From Sphaerosporella brunnea (Eukaryota; Ascomycota; Pezizomycetes; Pezizales; Pyronemataceae), in assembly GCA_008704415.1 (NCBI GenBank), contig VXIS01000060.1, positions 1 to 64,000 of the forward strand: 64,000 bases of DNA, in the 5' to 3' direction. Of the stretch, positions 1 through 11,901 are shown piece by piece. The notes below the pieces were generated by a model, which had not been told where the DNA came from, did no database searches, and saw only the letters and a program-made list of their open reading frames with translations. Position 1 is the first letter of the stretch; every line of letters begins with the position of its first letter. Made by a program: the position numbers and the translations under genes.

Positions 1-377
1 CTGCATTTAGTAACTAGATTTAGATGTAGAAAAAAAATCTAAGATAGAAGGCAAAAAAATATCCGATGCAGCGTGAAGTACAGTTTGTGTGATGAAACAG
101 GAAAAAGAAGAAAAGAAAAAAAATACTACTAGATTTGAAAACCTGGCTCGTGAAATCAACCATAGCAGCTACATTACAGTGCACTGTCAAGCTTGAGGGA
201 TTTCCCTATCTCCCCCAGTGCGCTCGACAACAAACCCAACAACTCCGAGTCGCCCTGAGCGACAGCTACGCATTTTGTAAACAACGGAAATAGTCTGAAA
301 AGATGGCGTTTTGACGACGGTGGGATGTGGGGCGCTGCACAAGTCACAAGTTAGTACTGACAACTTCCGCCATCGGA
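1..377. other. 3' flank of MON2, no gene seen
   Basis: This is A-rich sequence lying downstream of the MON2 stop codon, since MON2 runs on the minus strand. Probably it contains the MON2 3' untranslated region. I see no coding segment, tRNA or repeat in it. Confidence 0.5.
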
Positions 378-3300
378 CTACAAAAACCTACAGTCAATGT
401 GAACCGTGTCCAGTCCCGATTCCAGACGCACCACGCGGTCCAAAATGTAGAGCAGCTCCTTTCTCTGACTAGCCGGCTGTGGCATACGACCTCGAAGTGG
501 CTGATCGGAGACGTATCTCCCCAGGACCAATCCGACCCTCCTGATCAGCCAGGGCGCCGCTATCTCGGCGAGCCGTTTGAGCTTCGGACCGTCTCCGGCC
601 CCAACCGCTGTCAAATCGAACAACTCATCGATGCAGACATACCCCATTCTGTGCCTTCTCTCTGTGACGAGTTCGCTGGTGCTGCCCTGATTCCGCGCAG
701 TTAACCATTCCTCGGCCTCCGTCGGGACCCCGGTAAGCCGATGCAACATCGAGCTCCAGAAAACGGCCTCCACGTAGCTCAAAGCAGTCTGTTCCGGCAC
801 TACCGTTCCCCCAAGCTTCGGAATTATCAGCTTCCTGACCTCACGGAATGCTTCAATGTCTAGAGTCTCGTCTTTTCTCAATGCAGCCTCGTCCACGTGT
901 GAGTTGTTGTCTGCCTTCAGCACGGAACTGACCACTTTGACTATGGTCTCCCAGATCTCTCTCTTTGTGTCATCCGGAACGTCAAGCCTATCCATGGCAG
1001 GCAGTGCAGCCTTGATTATGGCGAGCGCCGCCCGCGTTGGATGTATCCACAAGTTCGGACACTTGCCTTTCGGAACGCTTGCCGGTGCAAAATCGTACTT
1101 GAGGCCGATGGGCACTTCGAGTGCCGCAAGCACAACGGCTAGAGCCGATGACACGTAGATCTCTGGGTCTTCAATGTGCTTTATCGCGATCGCTTCAAGT
1201 TGAGATATACTCTGCATGGACAGGGCGATGCAACTGGGCACCCTACTTCCTTTACCACTGATTGCCACGCGGGATTGCGAAAACGCAATCGTACTGAATT
1301 CAGCAAGCTGCTTGAGGAGTAAGGAGGGTACCCCTTCAATGTCCGTCCTTGTGAGCCTGATGACTTCAAGTATGCTTGCCTGCAGCGGCGTGATCATGTC
1401 GATGTCTTGGAAATATGGCGGGGCATCCGGGAAAAGTATGCATTCCCTCAATATCTCTAACATTGGTCGCACGGTATCCGCAGTGAGCGTAGGTTCTATA
1501 AGTCGATAAAGCGCCTGGTAAGACTGCACGTATGCTCCCAGCGTTTCCTGAACGCCATTCCCGGATTTGTCAATCCCCTCTACCAGCTTGACCCCCTGGG
1601 ACGACCATAGTCTCCATATCTCCTGCCGGGATTCTACGGTCAGATTTTCTGGGTGCCCAACCCGCGCCAAAACCCGCGAAACAACCTGGAACACTGCGGT
1701 GCTGACCCCGAAAGATTTTCTGGTGAGTAGATCCTCCAAATACCGAACAAATACCGTCCAAGTGTGACTGAAATCTTCCTGTTGTGCAAACACCTCAAAG
1801 TAGTTTGAATAGAGTGTGCCTATACCACTGAGTATCAATTTGATGGTTTCATCCCAGTTCTTTCGATCCGATTCCGAGTCTGATTCCATCGCAAGTTCTT
1901 TGGGATTGATATTCATCATTTTGAAAACCACAATTTTCAGGCAGGGCGTCCAGCCGGAAGGCCCTAGCTGGTGCCCGTATGTGTCGAAAATGCGGAATAA
2001 AGTTTGGATAGACCCTTCGTGTGCAGCATCAGCATAAACTTCACCGCATCTTCAGATATCACTCGCTCACCATTTCGCACCTCAGCTCGGTAATCTCTGC
2101 TGACACCTGTTAATCGCAACAGCAATAACATCCACAGTGCCGAGTGAGAATCCACATTTGTTCTCTCAACGATGTCCAACAGATCTTTCTCCTTTTCAGC
2201 TTTGGCCGTCAGCTTTTCGCCTTCACTTGCATCATCTCCTCGGCTTTGCAGGAAATCAGAGACATTCCAGAAGAATGTGACCGTGGTGAGTGATATATTG
2301 AGGTCATCTTTCTGGCTGCAAAATGCAAATAGCGCATCGATAAGCACAAGAATGCAGCTTGTCGGCAAACTTGAAAGGAAGTCAGAGCATATCAATTCAA
2401 GGGAGCTAAACGAGCTCTTGATGAGGCGTAGATTCTTGGATTTCATTGTTGTTTCCGCCGGAGGCTCGACTATCGACGGCATTGTGGAGTCTCTCCGCCA
2501 CACCATGCTTGGATCAAACACGCTGGTGATTATGTCAAAGACAACCTCCCATCCAGAGATCAGGCTTTGACCAGCATGCTCCAGAATAGCGTTCAGAGCT
2601 TCCAACCCAGCCCTGTGGATCTCAAGTTCTGTGGTTTTTGTGGCGGAGTCCGTTTGACCGAACTGATGAGAATACTCCACGCCGTCTTTCAATGCGGTGA
2701 GTATCCGTTCTTGGACATCTTTGACGTTTTCCGTGCTTTCAGTGGTGACAGACTTTGCAGCCGACACGACGATTTCGTTCAGAACTTCGGCTGCCTTAAA
2801 GCGGATACTGTTTCCCATGTCTCGAGATTTAGACACCTGGGCAAGGTGATTTATCAAAATGTTCCAACCGGAAACGTCTGGGTTTGATCCGATAAGACGA
2901 AACATATTGATCTGAGCGAGCTCTCCTATTTTGGCCAAAGTGAACGCATTGTCGCCGATTATCTGAGACGCATTGGAATAACCAGAAATGCTGGGCAAAC
3001 GCCGGTGTGGAGATGACGAATGTCGTGGTTTGTCAACCGAGACTCGTCTATTTGCTTTATCTTCGTCGATGTCCAGGAGCTTGCACAGTGCAGAAAGAAT
3101 AGACACAAATGCTTCATCCGGGAAGTCTCTTGTGCCCTCAAACATTTTGGCTGACGCAGCCTCCACCGCAGCCAATTCAGTGCCAATATTTGTCATCAGG
3201 TTACTGGAATCACCGGGCTTTCCTCCATCCGCCTTCCCAGACGTCCCGCTTAAGGATAGCTGTCGTCCACTTCTTCGTGACGATGCGAAAAGCACATAAT

Positions 3301-5784
3301 CAGCTTGCTGCAATGTTTCTAAGACTATAGTCCAGGACGCCTCCAATGTAGGACCTAAAGCGATCCCAAGATTCAGAAGTGCTCTCAGGCACAACAGATT
3401 TCGGCTGTTGAGAGAAGGTGGAGCGTGGTCGGCGGTATTAGACCCCGTGGAAGTCGATCCCGGGATGCCATCAACGCCTAGTAGCCCCTTGGCATTCGAA
3501 AACAGAGTTTCTGCTGTAGATGATATAGGAGTCGCTGGTGTTGATATGTTGGCTGAAAGTACATTTGGCGGTACGGCAGCTTTCCCCAGAGTGGTCAAGA
3601 ATGCATCCCGGGGTGTGGTTAAGCGCAAGACTCCAGCGACTTGGCTGAGCTTCTGAAAAGACCGTACTAGGCCGTGGTAAAGCTCATTATCGAGGCTGGC
3701 GTACAAAAATGTTGAGTACGCTGCGAGAAGTGCTGGCCAGCAAGCGTCGACAAGCAAGCTCGATGTGACAATCTCTTGGTACGCTAGATGTGACTCTAAA
3801 CTGAGGGGGTTTGTAGGAACGCGTGGTTGTCGTACAGTGGATTTCCGTTTTACAGACTGCTTCGCTGGCGATGGCGTTCTTCCATCCGGAGTGCCGGGCC
3901 TTCCCGAAGAGGACGCCCCAGAGTCAACATCGCTTCCTCCCCGTCCAGAGACAGACATTGATAGAGGTCTCGTTCGGCGTTTAGAGCTATCGCTTGCGGC
4001 CAAAGGTAACACAAACCGTGCCAGTCCTTCCGAAAAACTATTGAAACACGTGAGAGCCAAACAATATATGTATGACTCGGGCATTGCTGGAGGTTCGCTC
4101 TTGTCCAATTGATCAATGCAGGGAACTCTCACCAGGCTCCACTGCGAGCTCAACCCAGCAACAGTCTCTCCCAGTCCTACCGCCCCACCAATGATCCCCG
4201 CCACACCCCCAGCTTCCATTGCTACCTGTTCGGATGAAGCATCTTTGGCCAATTGTTGACCAGCTGGGGCGGACGATTGTGTTCCTAATCCGATGACGCT
4301 GGGTTTCTCATGAGCCAGTCGTGTCATGGCACTGATCAGCTCCTTCACGATTGGTTTGCCCCCTTCCTTCGCATCGTATTGCGAAAAGATCTTGCGTATC
4401 AAGGCTGGTTCTGAACATATACCCCGGAACACCTCCATACACAGAGCTCTTTTCCATGGTTGTGAACTATCAGGTTCCAGCATGTGCGTGAGTAAGCCCA
4501 ACGACACCTCACACTCCGCAGTGAGAATCGACAGGTGTCGACGCAGCAAGATGTACAGCACTCGCGTTATCCGAACCGTCGTGGGGAAGTTCAGCCGTTC
4601 CGAGAGTGAACGTATTACTAACGGAGCAACCCTGGTCCTAAGTATGTGTGCTTGCTCTGGATGAGATAGAAATATATCTGGGTGGTTTGTCAACACCGAC
4701 TCAATTATCTCGAGGCCGAAAGGCTGGGGAAGATTGGTAAATCGTAGAAATGCGGGCCGATGACCCTCTGTGAGCAGACAAAGGTCGTTGAAGACTCGAT
4801 ATGCATCTAGGGCTGCCGGTCTGACTGGTATATTGCCAGATTCTGAAGGCGCTTCACCATTGGCAGGCACATGCAGCGCCTTTTCTGGGAACCATCAGCA
4901 AGCCAGAGTTTCCGGCGCATGGCTGGAGTAACCATACCATCTTCTGTGACCACCTTGTCGAAAATCGATATCACAATCTGGCTCAGCGCTAGAGGCTCTC
5001 AGTATCTAAAATTCAAGCCAGATGGGTGGGAGCGCATAAACTAACGTACTTGCCGCAGCGGTGTTGTTTACCACACCCATCTTACTGCCTTGCAGTATCG
5101 CGCATATGAGCAACGTCTCTCCGAGCAATGTGCTGTGGAGCTCATCGGGATAGTTTTGTAGTAACGGCGGCAAAGCCTGTAATATCTTAAGCTGTATGTC
5201 GACGCCTATGTGTAATCAGAATCGCCGTTGTACCACGAGCGCAAAATGGGGCGTCAATATTATATAGGTACCTAGATTAGCTGCTTCTCGGAATGCTTCA
5301 AGCACCTCTCGTAACCTCGACTACGATCCCATTAGCACACTGGCCGAGACTTAAGTATTGGTGCAATATGTGGAGTTCTCCAGTTCCTTACTTTCGCAAG
5401 TGCCTTTGACACTATCAACCGCTGCAGACAGACCACACCAATGGTACTAAACTTTGGATTTCGGGTTCCGCATGCGATCAGAAACGGCGAGAGGAAGCCC
5501 GCGCGATTCGACAACTCTGCCGCAAGGACTCAGCACGAACGTCGGTACAGCGCGGAAAGGAAAGTACCAGCTGCAACATCCGCCGCTTGCGCAATGGATT
5601 TCAGATCTTGAAGTGACTTCTCGGCAGCCTGAGGGCGTTCACACGTCAGCACGGAAGTGCGCACGAATCAAATCCACAGCGCCTGATGAGATGGGGGGAG
5701 GCTCACATGGCGGAGATCGGAGTTTTTTCTTTTGGCCTCTTGTACTAGGTTGGTGAGCTCATTCTGTAGAAACTGAGCGGTCAT
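378..5784 (-). CDS. mon2: MON2-like Golgi/endosome trafficking scaffold
   Basis: Mon2/Ysl2 is a large peripheral protein of the trans-Golgi and endosomes. It resembles the non-catalytic parts of Arf-GEFs (DCB and HUS regions) and acts with Dop1 and the flippase Neo1 in recycling. The start at 5784 opens MTAQFLQNELTNLVQEAKRK, the usual Mon2 N-terminus. Several short N-terminal exons follow: an AAEKSLQDLKS exon, one with FLIACGTRNPKFSTI, LREVLEAFREAANL, and VDIQLKILQALPPLLQNYPD, which is the DCB signature. An exon ending IVISIFDKVVTED joins the long exon that starts EKALHVPANG near 4880. A 57-nt intron (2014-2070) joins RAEVRNG to SIQTLFRIFDTYG, the conserved C-terminal block. The total is about 1,650 residues, normal for the family. 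It is divergently paired with BOS1. The family call is firm; the exact edges of the first exons are predicted. Confidence 0.93.
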
Positions 5785-6355
5785 TCTCCGAGAGCTCTAA
5801 GCGTGAGGAGTATTGCTTTTTTTTTCTTTTTTTAATGGATGCCGAGAGCCACAGTGGAGGAGGAGGATGAGGAGGAGGACAGGAGCGAACGCGATCGAAA
5901 GGAGTTTCCCAGCGGTGTGAATCCAGATGCCGTGGGGTTGTATGTAGGTGTGATATTAAGGTTGTTTGGGTCCGATGGCGTTTGATTGATAGGTGCTGGA
6001 GCCGCGTGTTCACTTTCTTGGGAGCAGCAGATGCAAATGGGGCGCTTTCGCTCGGGAGCTGCCGCGTAGCTTAAACGCTCGCCAACGCTCTCCTTGAACT
6101 TCAACAAAAGGCTCTCCGCCGAGATATTTGCACACTGTCTTTGCAGCTCCCTCCACTCCCAACACAACACAATCGGCCTCGTCTCAATCCGTCAGAACTC
6201 CATACAGCAGCCAAGCTGGAGTTCGTGAGTTCGAAGCGCGATAGATCTACGTGTCATCAAACACCACCGTCAAGCCGCTCTTCACTCCAGTCATCGACCC
6301 CCCCCCCCCAACACACACACAAAAGTATCTCCCCCGGCCTCGTCCCAACGCAAAG
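5785..6355. promoter_or_regulatory. Shared upstream region of MON2 and BOS1
   Basis: These 571 bp lie between two divergent start codons and so must hold both promoters. It contains a short T-rich run near 5818-5832, a CT/GA-rich stretch around 5855-5890, and a C12 run followed by CA repeats (about 6298-6321) just upstream of BOS1. No specific factor site could be assigned. Confidence 0.5.
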
Positions 6356-7131
6356 ATGGTAGCTGCAGCTTCATTCCGCGCCCTGCGCACAGCACGCTGA
6401 CATCTCAGAACTCTCTCTTCAACTCGGCTCTCAAACAATCGCAATCCCTGAAGCGGGATCTCGAAGCCTTCAGCAATTCGCCGGCAACTGCCTCCCCCGC
6501 GCTGCAAGGCCAAATCTCCGCCTCTCTCGCCGCCCTTGCACGAACAATCGATGATTATGAGTCCACGGCGCGTCGCGAGCTTATCCCAGCAAAGAAGGAG
6601 AAAGCCGAAGCGCGTGTCAAAAGCTTCCGCAAGGAGCTCGCCGAGAGCCGTACACACTTCGAAGCGTTGAAAGGGGAGCGACAGGAAGCTGCACACACTG
6701 TTGCGCGCTCCGAACTCCTAGGAAGACGTGGCCACTCCTCCGCTACGCCTGAAAATCCCTATGCGAATAGCAATGTTGCCCCGCGTGCCAGCTCGTCGCC
6801 TTTTGCGCCTGCTGCTGGCCACGGGAATGGCAATGTAGCACTTGCTATGGAGGATCATGTGTTCCGTGAACGCGACTTTTTGTCACGGACCGATAGCCAG
6901 CTGGATGAGTTTTTGGATCGCGGACGTTCGGTGCTTTCAGATCTGGCAGAGCAAAGGGGTATGCTTAAGAACACCCAGAAGAGGCTGTACAGCGTCGCCA
7001 ATACGCTTGGTATCAGCGGCGATACCATTCGCATGATCGAGCGCCGCGCAAAGCAGGATAAGTGGTTCTTTTATGGAGGGGTGGTGATCTTTTTCGGTTT
7101 CTGTTATTTGGTATTGAGGTGGCTTCGGTAG
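6356..7131 (+). CDS. bos1: BOS1/membrin-type ER-Golgi SNARE
   Basis: Bos1 is a Qb-type SNARE acting with Sed5, Bet1 and Sec22 in fusion between ER-derived vesicles and the Golgi. The first exon is just the ATG (6356-6358); a 50-nt intron (6359-6408) follows, then one long exon. The 241-residue protein begins MNSLFNSALKQSQSLKRDLE, typical of Bos1. It continues through a coiled region (LQGQISASLAALARTIDDYE) and a SNARE motif from about residue 155 (RDFLSRTDSQLDEFLDRGR), with the family signature ANTLGISGDTIRMIERRAKQ. It ends in one hydrophobic tail anchor (WFFYGGVVIFFGFCYLVLRW) with almost no lumenal residues. The membrane topology and length match the family. Confidence 0.95.
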
Positions 7132-7427
7132 AGCCTGAGATGGCCAGGCAATGGTGAAGGATAATGTCTGATGAGACGCTAAAATGGGGGTTAGCCGCGG
7201 CGAAAGCGCAGCTTTTGATGTGGCGTCGATGTGTTATGAGGCTTGGGGTCGGCGTTGCTTTGCGGGAAAGTTTGCATCTAAGACGAGTACAGGAAGTATG
7301 TCAGCGGGTTCGCCACTTACGGCCACTGTAGATGAAGAAACGTGGAGTTCATTCAATATGCTACAACTGCATCAGTACATTAAGTACCTAGGTATGTATT
7401 TGCACCAACTATCACTCCAGCTTGTTA

Positions 7428-7659
7428 CTTGAGTCACACTTTCAAGCGGTCTTGGCGCGTGCTAGCGAGTTTTCAACTCACTCCAAAATGCATAAATATT
7501 TTCTATGTGCGATTCTGAGGCGCTTTAAGTAATCTTTTTGCTGGCGAAAATTAAAGATGGCCAGATTTCGAGCGTTTGGAGCGTTAAACGTCGAAAAATT
7601 TCCTAATTAGGGTGAAAATTGCCTAATTAGGGGTGTGACTCAAGTGAGCTAATACGGTA
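7428..7659. repeat. Degraded MITE-like inverted-repeat element
   Basis: A 12-bp inverted repeat (7428-7439 and 7633-7644) brackets about 190 bp of AT-rich non-coding DNA. The right side extends to a TACCGTATTA end when read on the minus strand, the same end word seen near 43851. The left end does not extend equally, so the element is probably truncated or diverged. Confidence 0.4.
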
Positions 7660-7660
7660 T

Positions 7661-7687
7661 CTTATCGCATCTTATCGCATCTTATCG
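7661..7687 (+). repeat. 10-bp tandem repeat, about 2.7 copies
   Basis: The unit CTTATCGCAT is repeated head to tail, with the third copy incomplete. It lies about 160 bp upstream of the MMS2 start and directly abuts the end of the MITE-like element. Confidence 0.7.
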
Positions 7688-7844
7688 TGATCTCCTTTCT
7701 CTGAACCAAGTCTGACGCGACACGCGTGACAAGCTGGATGGTTGCTTCCCCTCCCCCGCAATTTCGGGACACAACTCAAATCACATACTTCTTCTTACCA
7801 CGCCGTTTTCAACCACTACCACTTTTCTTCCATTCACCGCACAC

Positions 7845-8532
7845 ATGTCGGCGAAGGTCCCCAGGAACTTTCGCTTGTTGGAGGAGCTCGAGAAGGGAGA
7901 GAAGGGACTCGGTGCCGGTATGCTCATCCCAGCGACAACACGACTGTCGACAAACGAAAGAAGCTGAAAGAAGCTGATTATCCTCCTCTGGTCTGCATGC
8001 AGATGGGTGCTCTTACGGTCTCACCGATGGTGACGATGTCATGATGTCCAACTGGAATGCAACCATTCTCGGTCCGCCCCACGTGCGTTGCATCCCTCCT
8101 CCCCTCCCAGCTCAGAATTGTAGTGAGCTGAAATTCCATATCACTTTATCAGAGCGCGCACGAGAACCGCATCTACAGTCTCAAGATCTACTGCGGTGCG
8201 AGCTACCCCGACCAGCCTCCCAGCGTTCACTTCATCTCCAAGATCAACCTTCCCGGCGTGAGCCAGACCAACGGAAAGGTGAGTCTGCTATGCTGCCCAT
8301 AAACTCAACTTCTGTATTTTATCTAACGAACCCCCCAAGGTGGACCTGTCGAAGTTGGGTCGTGTCTCGCAATGGAACAGGGATTTCACGATGGAGAAGA
8401 TCTTGGTGGCCTTGAGAGAGTATTGACCTCAGACCCTCTGAACAAATCTGATATTTCTAACACAGCTCTAGATACATGGCGCATCCCAACTGCAGGAAGC
8501 TTCCCCAGCCTCCGGAGGGCAGCACTTATTAA
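7845..8532 (+). CDS. mms2: MMS2-type ubiquitin E2 variant
   Basis: Mms2 (UEV) pairs with Ubc13 to build K63-linked ubiquitin chains in error-free post-replication repair. Five exons (7845-7917, 8003-8082, 8153-8278, 8340-8419, 8472-8532) give a 139-residue protein, the expected UEV length. It starts [20 protein letters not shown], contains [39 protein letters not shown] and [19 protein letters not shown], and ends [18 protein letters not shown]. The E2 active-site cysteine is absent: the equivalent stretch reads [16 protein letters not shown], as known for UEVs. All introns are GT-AG and keep the frame. It is convergent with THO3. Confidence 0.96.
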
Positions 8533-8915
8533 TTCGACGTCTGGGCTTGTTTGGTGATGGAAGCGGTAACTAAAGGGTAGCTAAATATACCAGAATGGGT
8601 TCATCTGCACTCATAAATTTGTTGTCGAAAGTGTTCTTTGCTAGCGAGCTTGACTTCCTCTTAACTACTTACATACTCAGTAGCTACATGGCGGCGCAGT
8701 ATACTGGTTTGTCGACGATGGGATGTCCACGATCCGGTGCCGCAATTTCAGCTTCCATCGTTCGCAGTTCCCTCCCACCGTCCTCCCACCGTGGGCGACG
8801 ACCCCTAGGCAGCTGCAAAGGACAGTCCGAGCTCATCGGACATCATATATTTACTCAATAATCACGCCTTGCGCTGATAGAATGTATACGCAGCGACTCC
8901 CTAGTAGCACGCAAG
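8533..8915. other. Convergent 3' flanks of MMS2 and THO3
   Basis: This 383-bp stretch separates the two convergent stop codons and presumably holds both 3' ends. I see no open gene or repeat in it. Confidence 0.5.
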
Positions 8916-9134
8916 TTACTGCTTATGACTGTGACTATCGCTCGCAGAAACAATCTTCATGCCGCTTGGATCGCCGGAGTACGCCAAAGCGTATTTGTTT
9001 GGATGCCATTTGACGTTGGTAACTGGGTGTGTTGTGTTTATCGTGTGGACATGTTCTCCAGTATCCACATGAACCTGGATAGATTAGCTAGGTTGCCATC
9101 TCTCGTGCGGAGAAAAACCCCCCCCCCCCCCCCC

Positions 9135-9167
<33 letters not shown>

Positions 9168-10141
9168 AAAAGAAAAACCTACGATTTCGATGTCATGGCT
9201 TCCCATCTCATCGCTCCCTGCGCATATGTAGGCACCGTCAAAACTAAAGCTCACACTTTTCACCGGTGCATCCATTCCCCGTAAGGTCCTGACACAGATC
9301 CACTCGCTAGCATCCCATATACCCACTACCGCATCACTGCCACCGACCGCCAGATGTACCCCACGCGGATCCAGCTCCAAGCACAGTGCAGCGGAGGCAT
9401 GTGCATCTACGGAGTGAACTGGAGTCAAGCTCGGGAATTCATATAGCAGGACCTGACCTGAAGCCGTCGACATCAACAGCGTATCTCCCGAATGCGAAAA
9501 GCTGAGCGAGTGTACAGCTGTCGGTAACGAGTTCGTCTGAATCAGTGAGTGTGTGGCCATGGAAATGGAGTGTAACTTGTCATCCTGTCGCAACCATTAG
9601 CCACTCCTGAGGAGGCCGGCGACCCGCTACCGGCTCATGTGTTGAAAGCTCACCCTCGTAGCCACAACTACCGTGCCGCCGTCTGGATGCCACACAATTG
9701 CAATGTTCTCGCCACCCGTGTCCACAGTCGCCAAGCACATCTTCGCCCTGTAATCCCAAAAGCGCACAGTCCTGTCGGAGCCACAACTAGCCAGTCTGTC
9801 GCTATGTGTAGGGTCCCATGCCAGCGCAGCCACCGGCGCAGTGTGGCCTCGGAGTTCGGTCGATTTTTGTATCTCAGGCTTGTCCGGGTTCCACACGCGG
9901 ACGAGTTTGTCCGAGAGTGCGCACGCAATCCTGTTTCCGGGTGGGTTCCAGGCAATGTTGCGGATGCTCATCGAAGAGGTTGTGCGTGAGTGGTCATGGT
10001 AGGAACGCGTTTTGAAAGATGAGAAGTAGTATGACGCTGAGCAGTGTCAGCATTTTGGATCAAAGATTGGGGGCGGTGCTAAGTAGGATTGGATGTAGGA
10101 CCTCGTTCTTTGGGCTGCACAATGCGGACTGGAGGTGGCAT
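8916..10141 (-). CDS. tex1: THO complex WD40 subunit THO3/TEX1
   Basis: THOC3/Tex1 is a WD40 beta-propeller subunit of the THO/TREX complex, which couples transcription to mRNA packaging and export in the nucleus. The model has four exons: 10141-10102, 10036-9654, 9584-9183 and 9074-8916, giving 327 residues. The N-terminus MPPPVRIVQPKER and SSFKTRSYHDHSRTTSS precede the family-diagnostic IRNIAWNPPGNRIACALSDK. WD repeats follow (WNPDKPEIQKSTELRGH, LASCGSDRTVRFWDYR), then DDKLHSI and a last exon with VKWHPNKYALAYSGDPSG. The first intron uses a GTCCTA donor, which is unusual, so the first exon is less sure. The third intron contains a very long homopolymer tract. Confidence 0.93.
9118..9165. 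repeat. C18/A30 homopolymer tract inside a THO3 intron
   Basis: On the plus strand a run of about 18 C is followed directly by about 30 A. In the sense of the gene it reads T30 then G18 within the third intron. Such runs are prone to length error in sequencing. Confidence 0.85.
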
Positions 10142-10336
10142 TGTTGTTGCGCGGCAGTTTGGGAGGACTTTGGGACGTGGAATAGAAGAAAGAGTATTCA
10201 GACGACGCGGTGGACTGTAGAGTAGTCAGCCACATGATGCAAGGGTTGTGTGATTTCCTGGGTTAGGGTTTATAAAGGAACCTTTTTTTTGGTTTGGTGT
10301 CAAGATTCAAGAACTCTTCCCATTCGACAGTTCATC

Positions 10337-11668
10337 ATGCCATCTCCAAAATGTTTCGTTTCGCTCGTCAAGCCTCCTGCGAAGAGGAAACCATTTGTCA
10401 ATGCATTCAACCACAGGGTGCCCATTCGCTGCTCGTTTCCCACCAGAAATTGTTCAAAAGCTAACCGGCTCCAGATTGACCTGCTCTTGCCTACCGATGT
10501 CTACGACATCATATCCCAGTCGCTGCTATCATGTCCGTCCCTCGCAGCCCCGCCAGTGTATCACCGCTTGGTAATGCCCTTGGGAGAAATATTGGAACCT
10601 ACATTTTTCAACACTCACATCAAGTCTGGTTGGTAGTGGTGGTCTGCTTAAACCATGTCAAATGCTCATGCATCAACAGGCAACATTCTGCTGCTTTCGC
10701 GCGGACGGCTCGACGTGGAAAACATAATCTGCCTCTCTGATGGTGTTCTGCGCATGAATCTGGACACAGAGACCTACGAGCGCGCTGGGCTACAAGGCCA
10801 ACCCGCCAAATGCGGGAATGGATCGGGAGCCATGAAGCGTCGACGTTTTGGTAAGTCCGCAAGCTTTATTTCCTACCCGCACTGAATACTCATGCGGTAG
10901 TGCTGGGGATATGCAGTGGTAGAACTGAACCTCCGATCTCCATCTTACCTCACCGGCTCAAAGAGCTTCAACAGACTCAAACGAGCCTGCGAGAACGTCT
11001 TGAACCAGCCGCAAGTTTTCCTCTTTGCCGATCTCTCCCCCAGCAAATTGAGTAGTAGTGGTAGCGGCAGCTCCGCTGCTGACTCGGCCGCCGCCATTCC
11101 GGAGATCATCACTAAGTTCCCCGTGCGGACCCCAGTCCCCGTTGTAGAAACCTTCACGGACGTACGCATACCTGCCTTCCGGGCGCCAACCAACAGCCGT
11201 CCGCACGGTGGCGGAAAGTCGGAAGAAGCCAACTACAACCGTGGCATATGGCGGGATTGGGTCATGGAAATTCACGAATACCTGTCTCTGCTACTGCTTC
11301 CCTCGGGGCCCGCAGATCGTTTGAGAGCTACCACCAGCGTCGATCCATATCTTTCGACATATGCTGTCGACGATGAACTCGAGTCTCCGTCCACCGTCAC
11401 AAAGTTGCAGCTCGTGGGGCTGATCCCTGCGAAGTGGGCTGAGGCTTTTTGGGAAAACATGGAGAGGTTGTTGGAATCATTGACGGAAGAGAAACCAGAA
11501 ACTGTTTGGGCGGCCATGGTCATTCATGGTTTCGACGATGTTCCGTTTGAACCGACGGGAAAACAGAGAGCAGGTTTGGACGCATGTGGAAACGCATATT
11601 CGATACTCAAGCTGCCAGGAGAGGGCGGTGCAATGACATGGGAAATTGTTGGCGGTGGAAACGAGTGA
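10337..11668 (+). CDS. RNase P/MRP subunit Rpp40-like
   Basis: Rpp40 is a protein subunit of nuclear ribonuclease P/MRP, which processes tRNA 5' ends and rRNA precursors. Three exons (10337-10628, 10680-10850, 10917-11668) encode 404 residues. The first exon begins MPSPKCFVSLVKPPAKRKPF. The second contains the best family marker, LSDGVLRMNLDTETYERAG followed by LQGQPAK, matching the Rpp40 block LSLDKDTYEETGLQG. Exon 3 has VVELNLRSPS, a Ser/Ala-rich insertion, then the C-terminal domain with IHEYLSLLLLP and VIHGFDDVPFEPTGKQR. Splice joins are in frame (KSG-NILLL, RRRF-VVELN). It is convergent with the PARG gene. A moderate possibility remains that a start further upstream is used. Confidence 0.88.
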
Positions 11669-11901
11669 GATAATGGCTATAGATAGACCTCTATAGTGGA
11701 AGACTGAATACAATATTCAAGATATCCGGAAAGCGTTCCTCAATTTTTTTCACCACATCACGGCTCAGAACGCAGGTGATTAAGTATTCACAGCAAGTCA
11801 GGAAGGATCCCTTCAACAAGAATTACCGCTAATTGTAATAACCGGAGCTTTACTCCTCTGAACTGTATGCAAGCAAGCAGATAAGATACCATTCCATAGA
11901 G

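Larger units (their letters stand above)
7132..7844. other. Intergenic region with MITE-like end and small repeats
   Basis: No gene is convincing here. It contains an inverted pair (CTTGAGTCACAC at 7428-7439, complement at 7633-7644) consistent with a small degraded inverted-repeat element whose right end runs to a TACGGTA at about 7653-7659. It also contains two CTAATTAGG motifs near 7602-7631 and a 10-bp tandem unit CTTATCGCAT repeated nearly three times at 7661-7687. The last part is the MMS2 promoter. Confidence 0.5.

Noticed and set aside
7184..7432. 82-codon frame downstream of BOS1
   Set aside because: Lies in the probable BOS1 3' untranslated region and ends in the MITE-like repeat; no homology seen.
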